The notes under the pieces were generated by a model. That model was not told the origin of the DNA. It saw nothing but the letters and a program-made list of their open reading frames with translations, and did not search any database. Shown here piece after piece: positions 48,240 to 60,100 of a stretch of 64,000 bases of DNA. Each line of letters starts with the position of its first letter. The stretch's first letter is position 1. Position numbers and translations under genes: made by a program. Source of the stretch: Piper betle (lineage: Eukaryota; Streptophyta; Magnoliopsida; Piperales; Piperaceae); NCBI GenBank assembly GCA_033002965.1, contig JAURVB010010208.1, forward strand, positions 1 through 64,000, read 5' to 3'.

Positions 48240-48990
48240 AATACGATCATGTGATCCGCGTCTACTATCACAGTCACCGGCCACCATCCCTTCCCTCTTC
48301 ATCTTCTCCTCCTTGGCCTTCCTACAAAACACAACCCAATTGTTCACCTCCAACGCCACCGTCCCCCCCACCAGCGTCGACACGGCCAAGCAATAAGCCA
48401 GCTTCATGTACGACCTCCCCCACCCCATCACCTCGAACCCCTCCCACTCATTCGCCGCCACCCGCCACCACGCACCCGTACCCAACGAAGTGGGGGTACG
48501 ACTACCAGTACTTCCTAAACTTGTTCGTTGTCTTCGGCCGGAACAGCAGCGCCACCGTCTGCACTGCCCCCATGCTGAACGCCGCCACTCCTAGCTTCCG
48601 GTGGAGGCGGTACTCAAAGCCGGAGGACGCGGCCTCAAGTAGGAGGCCGAGGGCGAAGCCGGCGGCGCCAAGGAGGAAGCCGAGGAGTTGGATGGTGGCA
48701 TGCACGTAGAACCATTTTGGGCCCGACGCTGTGGACTTGTCGGAGGTAGCGGGCGGTGAGGGCGGGGAGGAGGAAGCCCCAGGAGAAGGAGTTGAGGGTG
48801 GCGTGAGCGGGGTTCATGGCGTCGGTGGTGGAGAGGGCGGCGGAGGAGGCTGGTTAAGGTGGAGCGGAGGTAGTCGGCGGCGGTGGGTTGCATGGTGGGG
48901 GAGTAGCCTTGGACGTAGAGGCCACGGTTCCATACGAGGTGGAGCATGGTCTTGTTGGTTGGTTTGAATGGTGGCGAGGACATGCGCTGT
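48240..48990 (-). pseudogene. cytochrome b561 domain remnant of a DOMON-cytochrome b561 gene
   Basis: Read on the minus strand, pieces in three frames join into the end of a DOMON domain (MLHLVWNRGLYVQGYSPTMQPT) and a cytochrome b561 core. The latter includes LNSFSWGFLLPALTARYL, FYVHATIQLLGFLLG, YRLHRKLGVAAFSMGAVQ, LLFRPKTTNKFRKYW, HFVGYGCVV and GFEVMGWG...ALEVNNWVVF. These proteins are plasma-membrane ascorbate-linked redox proteins. The copy is broken. One extra base lies near CAGCCTCC (about 48845), one extra A at CCCAAAATGG (about 48716), an in-frame TAG follows KYW (about 48504), and one extra G lies near GCGGGTGG (about 48461). Three of the four haem-helix histidines are still in canonical context (YVHATIQ, YRLHRKLG, SYPHFVGY). 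Codon and base use are GC-rich as in a once-functional monocot exon. It continues with the separate piece at 49915-50150. Confidence 0.8.
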
Positions 48991-49914
48991 CATTCATAGA
49001 ATCTAAGTTCATGAAAAATATTAGACTTTGTTTATCTATTTTTAATTTTAAGCTCGTAAAAAAAATGTCAGATAATATAAAATAATACGAACTTCGATGA
49101 CAATTCAGCGATTAGGGACTGCTGCAACTGGACAGTTATTAGATTAGATATCAAATTAAATGAGATATATATAATAGTTTATTTTATGATGACTTTAATA
49201 AAAATCATCTATATTGTTTTTTAATATAGATAGACAAAAGATCGATTCCAATAATAACTATATATTATTGACCACTTTTAGTTTCAAACTTTGACATAAT
49301 AAAAGAATGACGTTAGTGCAAAAAGGACATCTGATCTATAAAAATTATGTGTTTTTTGTAATTAAGTGGATCTTAGTTTATAAAGATCCATCCTCTTAAT
49401 AATTTTTTTTATATATTAAGAGAACAAGTAAGAAAAAGAAAAAGTTATATGAAATATGTATATATATATATATATATCTTTTTAATTAAGGAGATAGGAT
49501 CTAATTCTGAAAAAAATGAGAAATTTTCTTATTATAATTTAAAATTTTAAGATTTATATTCGACTCAACTGATTATAAATAAAACTAATTTGAAATCAAT
49601 TGTTTTATTTTTAAATGCAGCAAAGAAAAGGTCATATATATATATAAGATAAACATATTTTTCTTTTAAAAATTTGAAATTAGTAATATAATAAAAATGT
49701 TGATTTAGTTCAACAATAAAAAAATAATTATTACATTTTAATGAACCGATTCACACAATGAAGTATAATAACAATGATGAAAGAGTAGAAGGGCCATGAG
49801 TGGCTTAAATCTCTTTAATTAAAAGTGTTTAAAAATTTAACTATAATAATTAAGATAATTTTCTTCAATTAAAATAAATTAAGTTAATATTGCAAGTGTT
49901 GCAACGAGTTTATC
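48991..49914. other. AT-rich separator inside the DOMON-b561 pseudogene
   Basis: About 0.9 kb of AT-rich DNA with short TA runs (49457-49477, 49635-49646) separates the two halves of the pseudogene. It could be an original intron or a later insertion. No ORF or terminal repeat is visible. Confidence 0.5.
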
Positions 49915-50160
49915 AGCACTTCCCGCAGCAAATCCCAAACCGAACAGAAAACATGTAAACGAGACTCATTGTGAAGGGGGGCTGAGGAGGAGAGGAGGCG
50001 GAGGTCGAGGGGCCAGGAGAGGAGGGGGCCGTGTTGGAGCTTGACGGTGGTGTACAGGATGTAAGGGACGACAACAAGACGGGGGAGATGGGGTCAGAGA
50101 AGGACACGGCTCGAGTGCCAATCATGTGAGCAGAGTTGAGGTGGGGTTGATGCTCAATTT
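49915..50160 (-). pseudogene. DOMON domain remnant, N-terminal half of the broken b561 gene
   Basis: On the minus strand one frame gives INPTS and MIGTRAV.FSDPISPV. After a shift near the TTGTTGTCG run (about 50072), another gives VVPYILYTTVKLQHGPLLSWPLDLRLLSSSAPLHNESRLHVF. This is the DOMON pattern (substrate-binding beta domain) of the family whose b561 half lies at 48240-48990 in the same orientation. No signal peptide or start codon region remains. Confidence 0.7.
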
Positions 50161-52840
50161 GTATGTTTTTCATCACCTAACCGTTCTTAATTATAAAAAA
50201 AATGCTGTCATGTTTCGTGTCTCTTCAAAATAACAAAATATCTTTGATGTTAACTAATCATATCACTAGATGATCATAGATCATTTTACATCAATATTTG
50301 TCAACAAACTCAGCATAAATTAAATCTACTTTATTATCTTTTTTTTTAAATTCCCTTACACAAAGAACCACTATATACTTTTAGGATGTACATATGAGGA
50401 GATGGACCTCAAAGGTGAGTAGTAATGATTGAGTAGGTCTCGTCTATCTTCCCTTGGAATCCAAATTATATTATATGTAAGCTTTTGGTTAATAATATGT
50501 AAGTTTTTGGTTGACAATCTAAAGCTTTTGTGTTTGTACTATTAAGCTCTTTACAAAATATTGTGTCCAACAAGCTTGCACGTGTGGCTTGTCAATACTT
50601 TTCACTTCTTTAGTTTAAAGTGTTCTTATATAATAGGCTTTAGCATCGAAGTATATTAATATTAATTTCAATGAAAAATAAGATCGGATTTATTGTATCA
50701 AATGCTACAACAAACGTGCTATCACATCCCTCTCATTGGTCTAAATAACTATTATTAGTGGAAGTTAATTGCTTGTTACAATTTTTTCTAGTCTCCACTA
50801 ATTGTGGTTATTTAGACCGATGAAGAGCAAGTGGTACAATATATATTAGAGCGAATCCAAGTCCTTGTTTATATTTTCCATTATGGTTAAGAAAGACCAA
50901 GAGTTGACATGTCATAATGTATTACTAGTCATGGGATGACGTACAACATTTTTGCTCCGGTTATTGCACGGGAGGGTTAATAATAATAAGGGAGGGTTAG
51001 TAAAATGGGGAATGTCAATTGCACTTGTAAATTTAGACTGTGAATATATATTAATGGGTAAGTGAGATTAGTTTTTAAAGTGTGAATCCTATTTACACAA
51101 TTTTTATACGATTCACAATCTAGCCTAAAAAATATTACAACCCCGTTAATCAGATTATATACCTTTCATCCATATAAATCTAATTTATAGGCCAGTGTCC
51201 ATAAAATATAAATGATAGAAGAGATTCACACTAGATTTATAATTTAAATTTGCTAACAAATATAATTTCATTCATGATAGATTAATAGTGAAATGCTATT
51301 TATAATGTCAATTTACATTATCAGTGTAAATTAGATTCACAGTTTCACTAACTCCCTCCTAAATAAAAGAACTTGATAAGAGTCGTCAGAGTTAATTGGA
51401 TAGTGGAAATTCAATTAAATCTTGTGCTTACGGCTAATATAGACAATCCGATTATAAAGATAGTCTAGAATAAATCTAAAAAATTCCTCCCTCTTCCCTG
51501 ACTATCACTATTTGATCCAACTGTGTGCAACTGTCATGCCAGACCACTGATGCCAGGATTTGAATTTTGTCATCGGCAACCTTCGACGACCAAATCAGGT
51601 TACTAGCAAAATAATTTTTAAAAGAAAAGAATACTGAGTTTGAGATTTTTTGTGGTAAAATTTGATAAGAGCTGTCCTTGTAATCAAATGAAACTGGTAT
51701 GGTTTCCTAAACCATGACTCAAAACTTTTTCATCGTATAGTATTTGTTAAGAGATCAAGAGATCACTCACTTATAATCAAAATTTTATTTAAAACCTTTT
51801 TAAAATTATATGGACAATTTATTATAGATATTTATAAATCACGCTCTTGTAATTTTTTGCCATAATTTCAATCAACAATTCTTTTTAATAAGCCGCCTAT
51901 AAGTTATTTTGAGGGTTGTTATCCTGTTATTGACTAATCAAATTATATTTCACATTTTTAAGTTGTGTTTATGATTTTCAGGTATTGCGCATTTATCACA
52001 ACTATTACCTTTTTTAAACCTTAACATAATAAGTCCTTAGTCAAAATTTATATGGCGGGCCATCAAGTGAGCCGAGTCAAATTTTACTTAATACAATCTC
52101 ATCTCATTAAATTTTAAAATTAAGTCAACTAATTTGATTTGAGTTCAAGTCAAGCTTGAGCTAGCTTGATCTGTATTCACCAATATTCTTCTTTTATAAA
52201 ATTTATACTAAATTTTACTTTGAAAAACAAGGTATCTTAAATTAGTAAAATTATAAATAAAAATAAAATAGTCAAGTATATTTTTTTAAAACGTTTATTT
52301 TAACATATTTTTTCTCGTAATTTTAGTTAAAGTTTTAAAATGAAATTTCTTATATATAGTCCACAATTTCATTCTTTATTTAAAATATTAAATTTTGAGT
52401 CCAATTGATTCAAATTGCACAAAACACGACAATCAACTACATTACATTAAAGCCCCGGGGTTGTTTTGCAATTATTGCATTTTGACTTTTATTATGTTGT
52501 AGTTGGTTTTAGCCCCACAATAATTTAATAATTTTATTAGTACATAATTAAATGAAATTATTTTTATTATTATTTATTATTAAGAAAATATTAGAGTATA
52601 ATTCAACCCAAATTAAGAATTTTAAAAATAGTAATAAGTTTTAATATATATGTATAGTTATATTACTCAAATTAAAGCTTATTACTCAATAATACATATT
52701 TAATTTATATATATATTATTTATTAAATAATACTTAAAGTGTGAATTTATCTAAATAAAAAATCTTAAAAATAAGTTTTAAAATTTATATAAATTATATT
52801 TAATTATTAATTTTTTTACTTATTAAAATGAAAATAAGTT
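50161..52840. other. AT-rich intergenic DNA, no gene seen
   Basis: Mostly AT-rich, without codon structure. GTAAGCTTTTGGTTAATAAT / GTAAGTTTTTGGTTGACAAT are adjacent imperfect repeats at about 50477 and 50499. Near 52585 and 52748 are copies of the dispersed AT-rich signature shared with 1.7, 62.9 and 63.0 kb. Confidence 0.5.
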
Positions 52841-53026
52841 TTAAACATACCCCCCTTTGGCTAATTTAATTATGGTGGAGTCCAATTTTAAAACGGGAGT
52901 CCATGGGCTACACAGGCATTCGGTTAAACCTGAAAAGGGGAGGGGCGGGCGGAAAAGCGGATAAACCTGGGAAGCATCGCCAATTCCCATCGCCCTGGGT
53001 TCGGTAGTACCCACCGCCCCACCGCC

Positions 53027-56000
53027 ATGGCGTCGCCGTCCCAAACCTCCGGGTCCGATTCCGACCTCGAACTGCGAGACTCCCCGCCACCCGCCGACTT
53101 CCCCCTCGGCACGCCCGCCCTTTGCCTTCTCCGATTCGCCGGCGACGCCGGCGCCGGAGCCGTCCTTGGCTCTATCTTCGGCTACGGTTCGTTATCACTC
53201 GTCACTACTTTGTTGTTTTTGTTTATGATGGCTTCGTTTTCTTTCTTTCTTTCGTTTTTTTCTTGCTTTGTTCGTGTTTATGTGGAATTGTTGCCTAGTT
53301 AAGGTGCCATGATGATAAAGAATGGATTTTTACGTAAGATGGTTACGAGGAAACGGAGTTTTCTTGTTTGGTTCGATGTTGGTTTACGGTTTATGACTGT
53401 GTTTGTTATGCTGAGTTGCTTGCTTGGTCTGTAGTAGGGTATCTGGTTTTATAGGATTATATTATCTTAACGAAACTGTGACATTGTTGCCTTGACTTTA
53501 GAAATCGGGAAAGACTGAATGCTAACTCCCGATTTTTTTATTTTTTTATTATTTTTTGAGCTCTTTGCCGCGATTGTATTTGAACTAGTGAGTTATGTGC
53601 ATTAGTACTACTGTACTACGATTTGATATGTTTAGATAGACACAGCTGGGTGGCTTGTAAATTGTTGGTTGGTCTGTAGTTGGGTTTCTGTAGTTTTATT
53701 AATGAAAATTGACATATGTGCCATGATTACGTTAGATATTAAGGGTGATTGAATGCCAACTCTCAAATATTTTGAGCTTTTGCCGGGATTGTAAGGGCTT
53801 CTTTTAAGCTAGTGAGTTGTTTGCATTAGTACCACTATTTAATCTATTTAGACAGTCACAGCTGGGTGGCTTGTAAATTGTTGGTTGGTCTGTAGTAGGG
53901 TCTCTATGTTTATAGGATTGTTAGCGGAATATTAGCATAGGTGCCGTAGTGACTTTAGAAATCAGGGGAGATTGAATGCCAACTCTTGAATTTTGTGAGC
54001 TTTATGCCAACTTCTCACCATTGTAGTTGCTTCTTTTGAGCTATTTGAGTGATTTGCTTTTGTACTACTATTTGATATATTGAGAGGCACAGTTCGGTTA
54101 ACCTTTTTCTTAAAACAAGTATTAGCAGATTTTTTACCAAATATCTCGAGTAGATCATGAATTGTTCTTGGCCAGTTAGCACACGTGTAAATCATTTTAA
54201 AAGCCACGAAAATTCTTCCTGTTTGTGTTGATATACCCATTTGCATCTCCTTACTGGAAGGAACATGGTATTCCTTGCAAGGTATGCAAGATATGTTTAT
54301 GAATTTAGAAATTTATTTGTGTTTTTCAATATTATTTCAGGTGCAGGGCTGGTTAAAAAAAGGGGTTTAAAGGCTCATTTGCGGATGCAGGAACCTCTGC
54401 CAAGGTTTGTGGTCCTTAAAGTTATATATTGCCTATTTGCAGTGATTAGAGTTTACAAAATATTCGACATAATGAGTCTTTCATCTGTATCCTTCCAACT
54501 TATTTTTGTTTGTATGTCAGACGTTTGCTGTTTTATCTGGCGTACACAGTCTTGTTGTCTGTTTCTTGAAACAACTACGAGGAAAAGATGATGGTATTAC
54601 AACCTATATCTCTGTTGTGATGTCCTTTTCCCTTATTTACATAAAAAAATTGACAAATAGATACCTTCTGCTTGCAGCTATAAATGCAGGTGTTGCTGGA
54701 TGTTGCACTGGTCTTGCACTAAGTTTCCCCGGTATGATATTTGCAGAAAATTATTTTAAGCTATTTCATAAAATCACTTTAAGCTGTTTATGTAAATTTC
54801 GTCATGGATGCTTTCATATGTTTTTTAATAAAAACCAGGCTTATCCAATTACTTAGGGTTGCACAAGGCAACCTTTTCAGAAAGGATTTCTTGCCTTTTG
54901 GCCTCTAAAACACTGATCCAATTACTCTGGGTTGCTAAAAAATACCTTGTTTCATAAAGCAACCTTTTCAGAAAGGCATTCTTGCCTTTCGGCCTCTAAA
55001 AAATCTGATATAGGGAAAAAATCAGTAGGGCATTGTAGATGCTAAATTTCTTAGAAAAAAACACATTTTGGAAGCTAAAACCCTCAATAGGCCTTTGAAA
55101 TAAAGCTGCTAAAAAATACCTTGGCTGCTGGATAAGGCTTGAAAACGTATGTGTTGGGCTTTTCTCTTTGCGTAGCATTCCACATTTGCTGATTTTCATG
55201 GCCCGATAAATTATTAGTTTTGTTTAAACTCACAGGCAATGTAATTAGACATTCAATGTTGGAGGTTTGGCAGGCAATATTGTTAGTTTTTCCTTTGTAG
55301 TTGACAATTTTTTTGGCAAAACCTAAACAGGGTCTATCCTATGGAAAGAAATGAGTGTTAAGTTAAAAATAGATGGAAATTGTTTTCATGAACGCCCCCT
55401 ATAATTAGGAATCCTTGTGAAAGGGTAGGCTTCCCATCACAGTTACTTGGCATACGTGAGTTCACCCTGAGTTATCGTTGAAGTCCACCTAAATTTCTGA
55501 ATATTAGGTTAAAAGACAAATGGCTCTTTAGTGATCTGCTGCCTTTTACCAAGGTTGTTTCACTGCTGAATTCATTGAATCTAAATGGCTGAGGAGACTA
55601 ATATTTTGGTGAAAATGAAAAATAATTTATTGGTTTTCACCATAATTTCTTAATTTTGTCCCCTTGGGTGGCCTGTAATTGAGGACAAGTTAACTTTGTT
55701 GGAGGTCTTGTGTTTGATTTCTGTCTTAGGCAGGCTCTAACCCTCGATAATAACTAGGCATGTTATGTGAATGGGTGTGTTAATGTACTTTGAAATAAAA
55801 TACCTAATTTTTTGACAAATATACTGCAGGTACACCAAATGGACTTCTCAAAAGTTGTGTCACCTTTGGAGCTTTCTCATATATCTGTGAACTATTGAAT
55901 AAGCAACCACGCGCACTAGCGCACACTTCTGATGTGAAACAGCACGCCGTAGTGCCGGCCGCAGTTCTCCCTCCTTTCACTCTTCCCCTTCCTAACAACA

Positions 56001-56062
56001 TTTTGGACGGATTTTCAGCTTTTCATGAATTCTTGAAAAAGAATGAGGTTTCACGCTCGTAA
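53027..56062 (+). CDS. Tim17/Tim22/Tim23-family inner-membrane translocase subunit (HP20/TIM22-2/TIM22-3 type), single-base frameshift in exon 2
   Basis: Five exons, 53027-53186, 54341-54404, 54521-54593, 54678-54731 and 55830-56062, give about 194 residues. Conserved blocks in order are [72 protein letters not shown] and a C-terminal tail ending NEVSRS. The glycine-rich hydrophobic helices are the Tim17/22/23 fold. Arabidopsis relatives At4g26670 and At5g55510 are reported as chloroplast inner-envelope import components for proteins lacking transit peptides and were earlier annotated as mitochondrial, so localisation is uncertain. In exon 2 the frame shifts at GTTAAAAAAAGGGGTTT (about 54353-54369): seven A and four G, where one more base is needed to reach [10 protein letters not shown]. 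Total exon length is 584, 3n+2. Confidence 0.85.
53420..54100. repeat. triplicated tandem repeat inside intron 1 of the translocase gene
   Basis: About 2.8 diverged copies of a 215-245 bp unit are present. TTGGTCTGTAGT occurs at about 53424, 53669 and 53885. GGTGGCTTGTAAATTGTTGG occurs at 53650 and 53868. TTGAATGCCAACTCT occurs at about 53750 and 53971, with an earlier variant (CTGAATGCTAACTCC) at about 53515. The sequence is non-coding. Confidence 0.75.
54838..55140. mobile_element. possible MITE in intron 4 of the translocase gene
   Basis: The left end AGGCTTATCCA (about 54837) and the right end TGGATAAGGCTT (about 55130) are inverted matches of about 10 bp. Inside is a direct repeat of about 50 bp, GCAACCTTTTCAGAAAGG...GGCCTCTAAAA, at about 54877 and 54959. 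No ORF is present. The size and inverted ends suggest a small DNA-transposon derivative; the target-site duplication is not clear. Confidence 0.35.
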
Positions 56063-57190
56063 GATCAATCATCCTTGTATTAGGTGTTTTTCGCATCATG
56101 TTCATGAGAAGGGCGTGAGTGAGATGGACAACGGATAACTTAAATTATGACGATGCCCCCATTTGTTTTATTCCATATAATTTATGCTTTTACTATCAGT
56201 TTCAATGAAGTTAGTTTTATTCAAGATAGAGAGCAACAAGGTATGAAAACGTTTGTCCAATCTCTCTTCGAGCTGAGAACTCTTGAATATCTTTTTGCCT
56301 GATACAATAACTTTAGCTAGGTTGGGTATGGGGTTGCAGAATGTCTTACTATTCCCATTACCCCCTTAGAACTCGGCAAAACACATTTAAATATAACGGT
56401 GGTGGAAAATGCAAACGAGCACACGATATGGACCAAAGTTACTTACAAATTGCCTACTTGAAAAATAGAGAAGACGTCAATTTTTCTAAAAATTGTACAG
56501 CTTTCTCAACTACTTGGACAAGTTTTTACAGAGCAATCCTTACTTCTCATTTAAACTAAAACTCGGCAAAAATGGTATATTGGCTGTAATGAATTTTTTT
56601 ACCAAGGAGGCGGCTGTGATGAATGAAGTGCCTTGCGGTTGTTCCCAAAGGATCAGATCCTGGCATTTGGATGATGTTTATCGTGTACCTCGTCTTTAAC
56701 CTGGGCTTGGCTGTTTTGTCACCAAATAAAAAAAAAGAAAGATGTCATTTTACTTGTAAAAACATGGAGGTAAGAAAAAATATGAAATATTCAATCATAT
56801 ATCAATATGAAAATTTAAAAATGTGTACAACATGTGCAAATGCTTCACAGTGTTTATTCTCATCTTGAAAACGGATTAACATCATAGGTAAAGCAAGACT
56901 TCAGACTTAATGGTTTGAGACAAGGACAACATTGTAAAAAGAGAGGCCATGCGCATGCATCCATTTCTTAAAAAAAATTTTCATCAGTGAAACTTTTATG
57001 AAGGATGATCAGCCAAGATAGAGGCTAAAGCCATGTGGCTCCAGTTAGAAAAGGCGAGTCGGTGTAATATATATCTCAAGCTGATGAACATACTATCACC
57101 ATTGTAACTTATCTTAAAGAGTACGAGAACATGAAGTTATGAAGGTTACATAATCAGATTACTGAATGTTGACATTTTTCCGTCTAGACT
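56063..57190. other. convergent 3' flanks of the translocase and deacetylase genes
   Basis: The two stop codons are 1.1 kb apart. Presumed 3' UTR sequence and AT-rich spacer fill the gap. Frames at 56341-56868 have no recognisable domain. Confidence 0.45.
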
Positions 57191-60100
57191 CTAGGTCACA
57201 TACCTCACGTCAGAGTCTTGCATGGTATCCTCATCAATTTGATCTTTCGTGATGTCATCTATGTCAGATTGCCCATATCCACCATCCCATATCCGTGGCT
57301 TTGGCCTTTCGTCAATGTTTTCTTCTTCCTGATTTGAAAAAGCTCACTCAGAACAAATTAAACATAAAGCATGAAAGCACAAAAAGAATGAACCTGACCG
57401 CTTCAGGAACTTCAGTGGTTGGTGGTCTTGCTTGAAATTGTACACTAGGAGCATGACCTATATTCGAAAGTTGCTCCAGAAGAATTATCCTGATTAATAA
57501 CACCACCAATAATATTGCTTAAGCTTAAACAAAAGGGAATGTAAACTGATGATGATGACAATAAAAAATGAACAAACTAAAAAAAGCACTTTATCTTACA
57601 AGTAAATAAATGGAGTTAACTATTTTTCTTGCAGAACATACAAACCTCATTTTCTCTAAATCTCTTGGTGAATTTAGATTCTCCATGTTACTGGGTTCAA
57701 TATGAAGCAAATAATCAGGGCCAAAGTACTCATAATATTCATTATGAGGTAACTTATTGTCAGGCTCAACTCCAACAGCAATAGCAGTCTGCGATAATGT
57801 AAATGTTAACATGACAAAGGTTAGTACAGTTTACAGCATGAACAAAAAGAGCCCTGCAAAAGTAAGCTGTTGTACAATTAAATTTTAGGTAAGCTATGTG
57901 ACACTGTGTTTGGCTAATGAGCCAGTAATAGATTACAAGAACATAAATCAAAGCTATCCTGATGGAATGCTGTTGACAAATCTACGTTGGCTGGGGCGGT
58001 CGCCAAAGGCCTTTCTTGTGGTGCCGTAAGAATGCTTGTTATCAGTTGGTTGGTTGGCTGGCTGGTCCATTTCGTCTGGACTTCGCCGGTTTGTTGGGTT
58101 GACATCTTCTCTACTAGATGCACTTCCCATTGCGACAAAGGCTTGCCTATTTAAGGCGAGTGCATCGTCAAGTGCCGATTCAAGTTGTCTACTTTGTTCT
58201 CGAAGTTCTTCGTTCGAGTTTGGGTTTTCATGTTACAGGGCAGCTGGCTTGTCCACATTTGCAGTGGATTGTACTTGTATTTAAGGTTGAATTGTTGCAA
58301 GTGCGTTGGAAGGTTCTCCTTCACTAGTGCCTTTTTGTGTTGCAAAATTCTTTGACTCGTGGACCATCTTTTCGTACACACTATCTCTTCAAACTGCATT
58401 GTTACCTCTCGATGGTCTGCAAAACCCATTCGCTTTTGAGGAAGCGCATTTTGCGGATGCCGCATTTTTCACGAAGGGAAATGTCCTGAAGTTGGCTCGA
58501 GCAAAACCGTCTAGTCATATCTATCCTGCTACACTTAATTTGCCAAACTTTATTAAACCAACAGCTAATTATCCACCGCCGAAGCCTCCTAAAGTTGCAA
58601 AGTTACACAAGTTGTGAATTCCATTGACACCAGTAATTTCACCAAGACCGAAAGCTTCATTATTACCTTTAAAAGTAACAACGCATTAGTACAACCAAAG
58701 CTAAAAATTAAAGAAATGCCACCGCTCCAAGAAGTGCAAAGTCTAAGAAGAAAAAGATCACATGGTAATTAAAGATGCCACCATGGTATTTAGACAATGG
58801 GAAATGCTAGTGATGAACTTTTGTGAGAAAAAAGTAATTACACTTGACCCATGCCTAGTCATTTACTTGGAAGAAAAAGAATGCAATTTATTTGATGAAT
58901 TTAAGATCATAGCCTTGGAACTGGAAGACTCAATTATGTTGGAATTATTTCCTTATTGCATATCAAGTGAAAATGAAGGATCAATGCGACAATGATTTGT
59001 GGGAGTAATATCGCATGAAAAGGGGCTACAAGATCAAGAAATACAAGCACCAAGTCATTTTGAAGATGGAGTTACTCTAATAGCAGAACAACTTTTGGAA
59101 ATCAATTTGGGAACTTATCATGAGGCCCGTCCAACTTTTCTTGGATTAGGTTTAGAAGAAATGGAGTATGGTCCAATTGTTCAAGCAAGAAGAAAGTTTA
59201 ATCCACCGATTGTAGGCCATGATCGCAACAGAAATAGAGAAGTTGAAGATCGTGCAAACTTCATCTGTGAAGTCAACTACCCAGAATAGTTGGAAAATGT
59301 TGTCCCTATAAAGTAGAAGAATGGTCAGATAAGGATTTACGTCGACTTCCGAGATCTCAAGAAAGCGTGTCTCAAAAATGCATTTCCTTTACTGATCTCT
59401 GATATTTTATTTGACAATATAGTTGGTTGTCAGGTGTTTTCTTTCATAGATGGATTTAGTGGCTACAATCAGATTCATAAGGTAGCCAAAGATGAACAAA
59501 AGACAGCTTTCTACACGCCTGTTAGAATCTTTTACTATACGGTAATGCTATTACCGTTTAGTTTGAAGAATGCAGGAACTACTTATCAACGGGTGATGCA
59601 ATATATTTTTGTAGACATGTTACATGTGGAAATGGAGGATTATGTTGACGATATAATTGTGAAGTCAAAAGCAAGAAGTGATCATTGTAAGGTGTTGCGG
59701 AAGGTACTTCACCGGTGTAGAGTAAATAACTTGAAGTTGAATCCACAAAAATGTGCTTTTGGTGTCTTGTCAGGGCAATTTCTTGAATTTTTGGTACACT
59801 AGTGAGGAATCCAAGTTGACCTTGCCAAAATTCAAGCTATTAGGGATATGAGTCCACCTACATCTTTGTGTCAATTGCAAAGTTTCTTAGGAAAGATCAA
59901 TTACATTAGGAGGTTTGTTCCATACTTGTTTAAAAAAATTGCCACTCAATTGTTGAAGAAAGATAACAAGTTTGCGTGGGGAAGCACGTGAGCGAGCCTT
60001 CGAGGAGATAAAGACAGGATTGCTAAGGCCTTCGACTTCACTTGTTCCAGTACTAGATAGACCACTCATCTTATATATTTCTCACACAAAAACAACACTC

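Noticed and set aside
48251..48967. Plus-strand frames of 152 and 78 codons
   Set aside because: Shadows of the GC-rich b561 pseudogene on the opposite strand.
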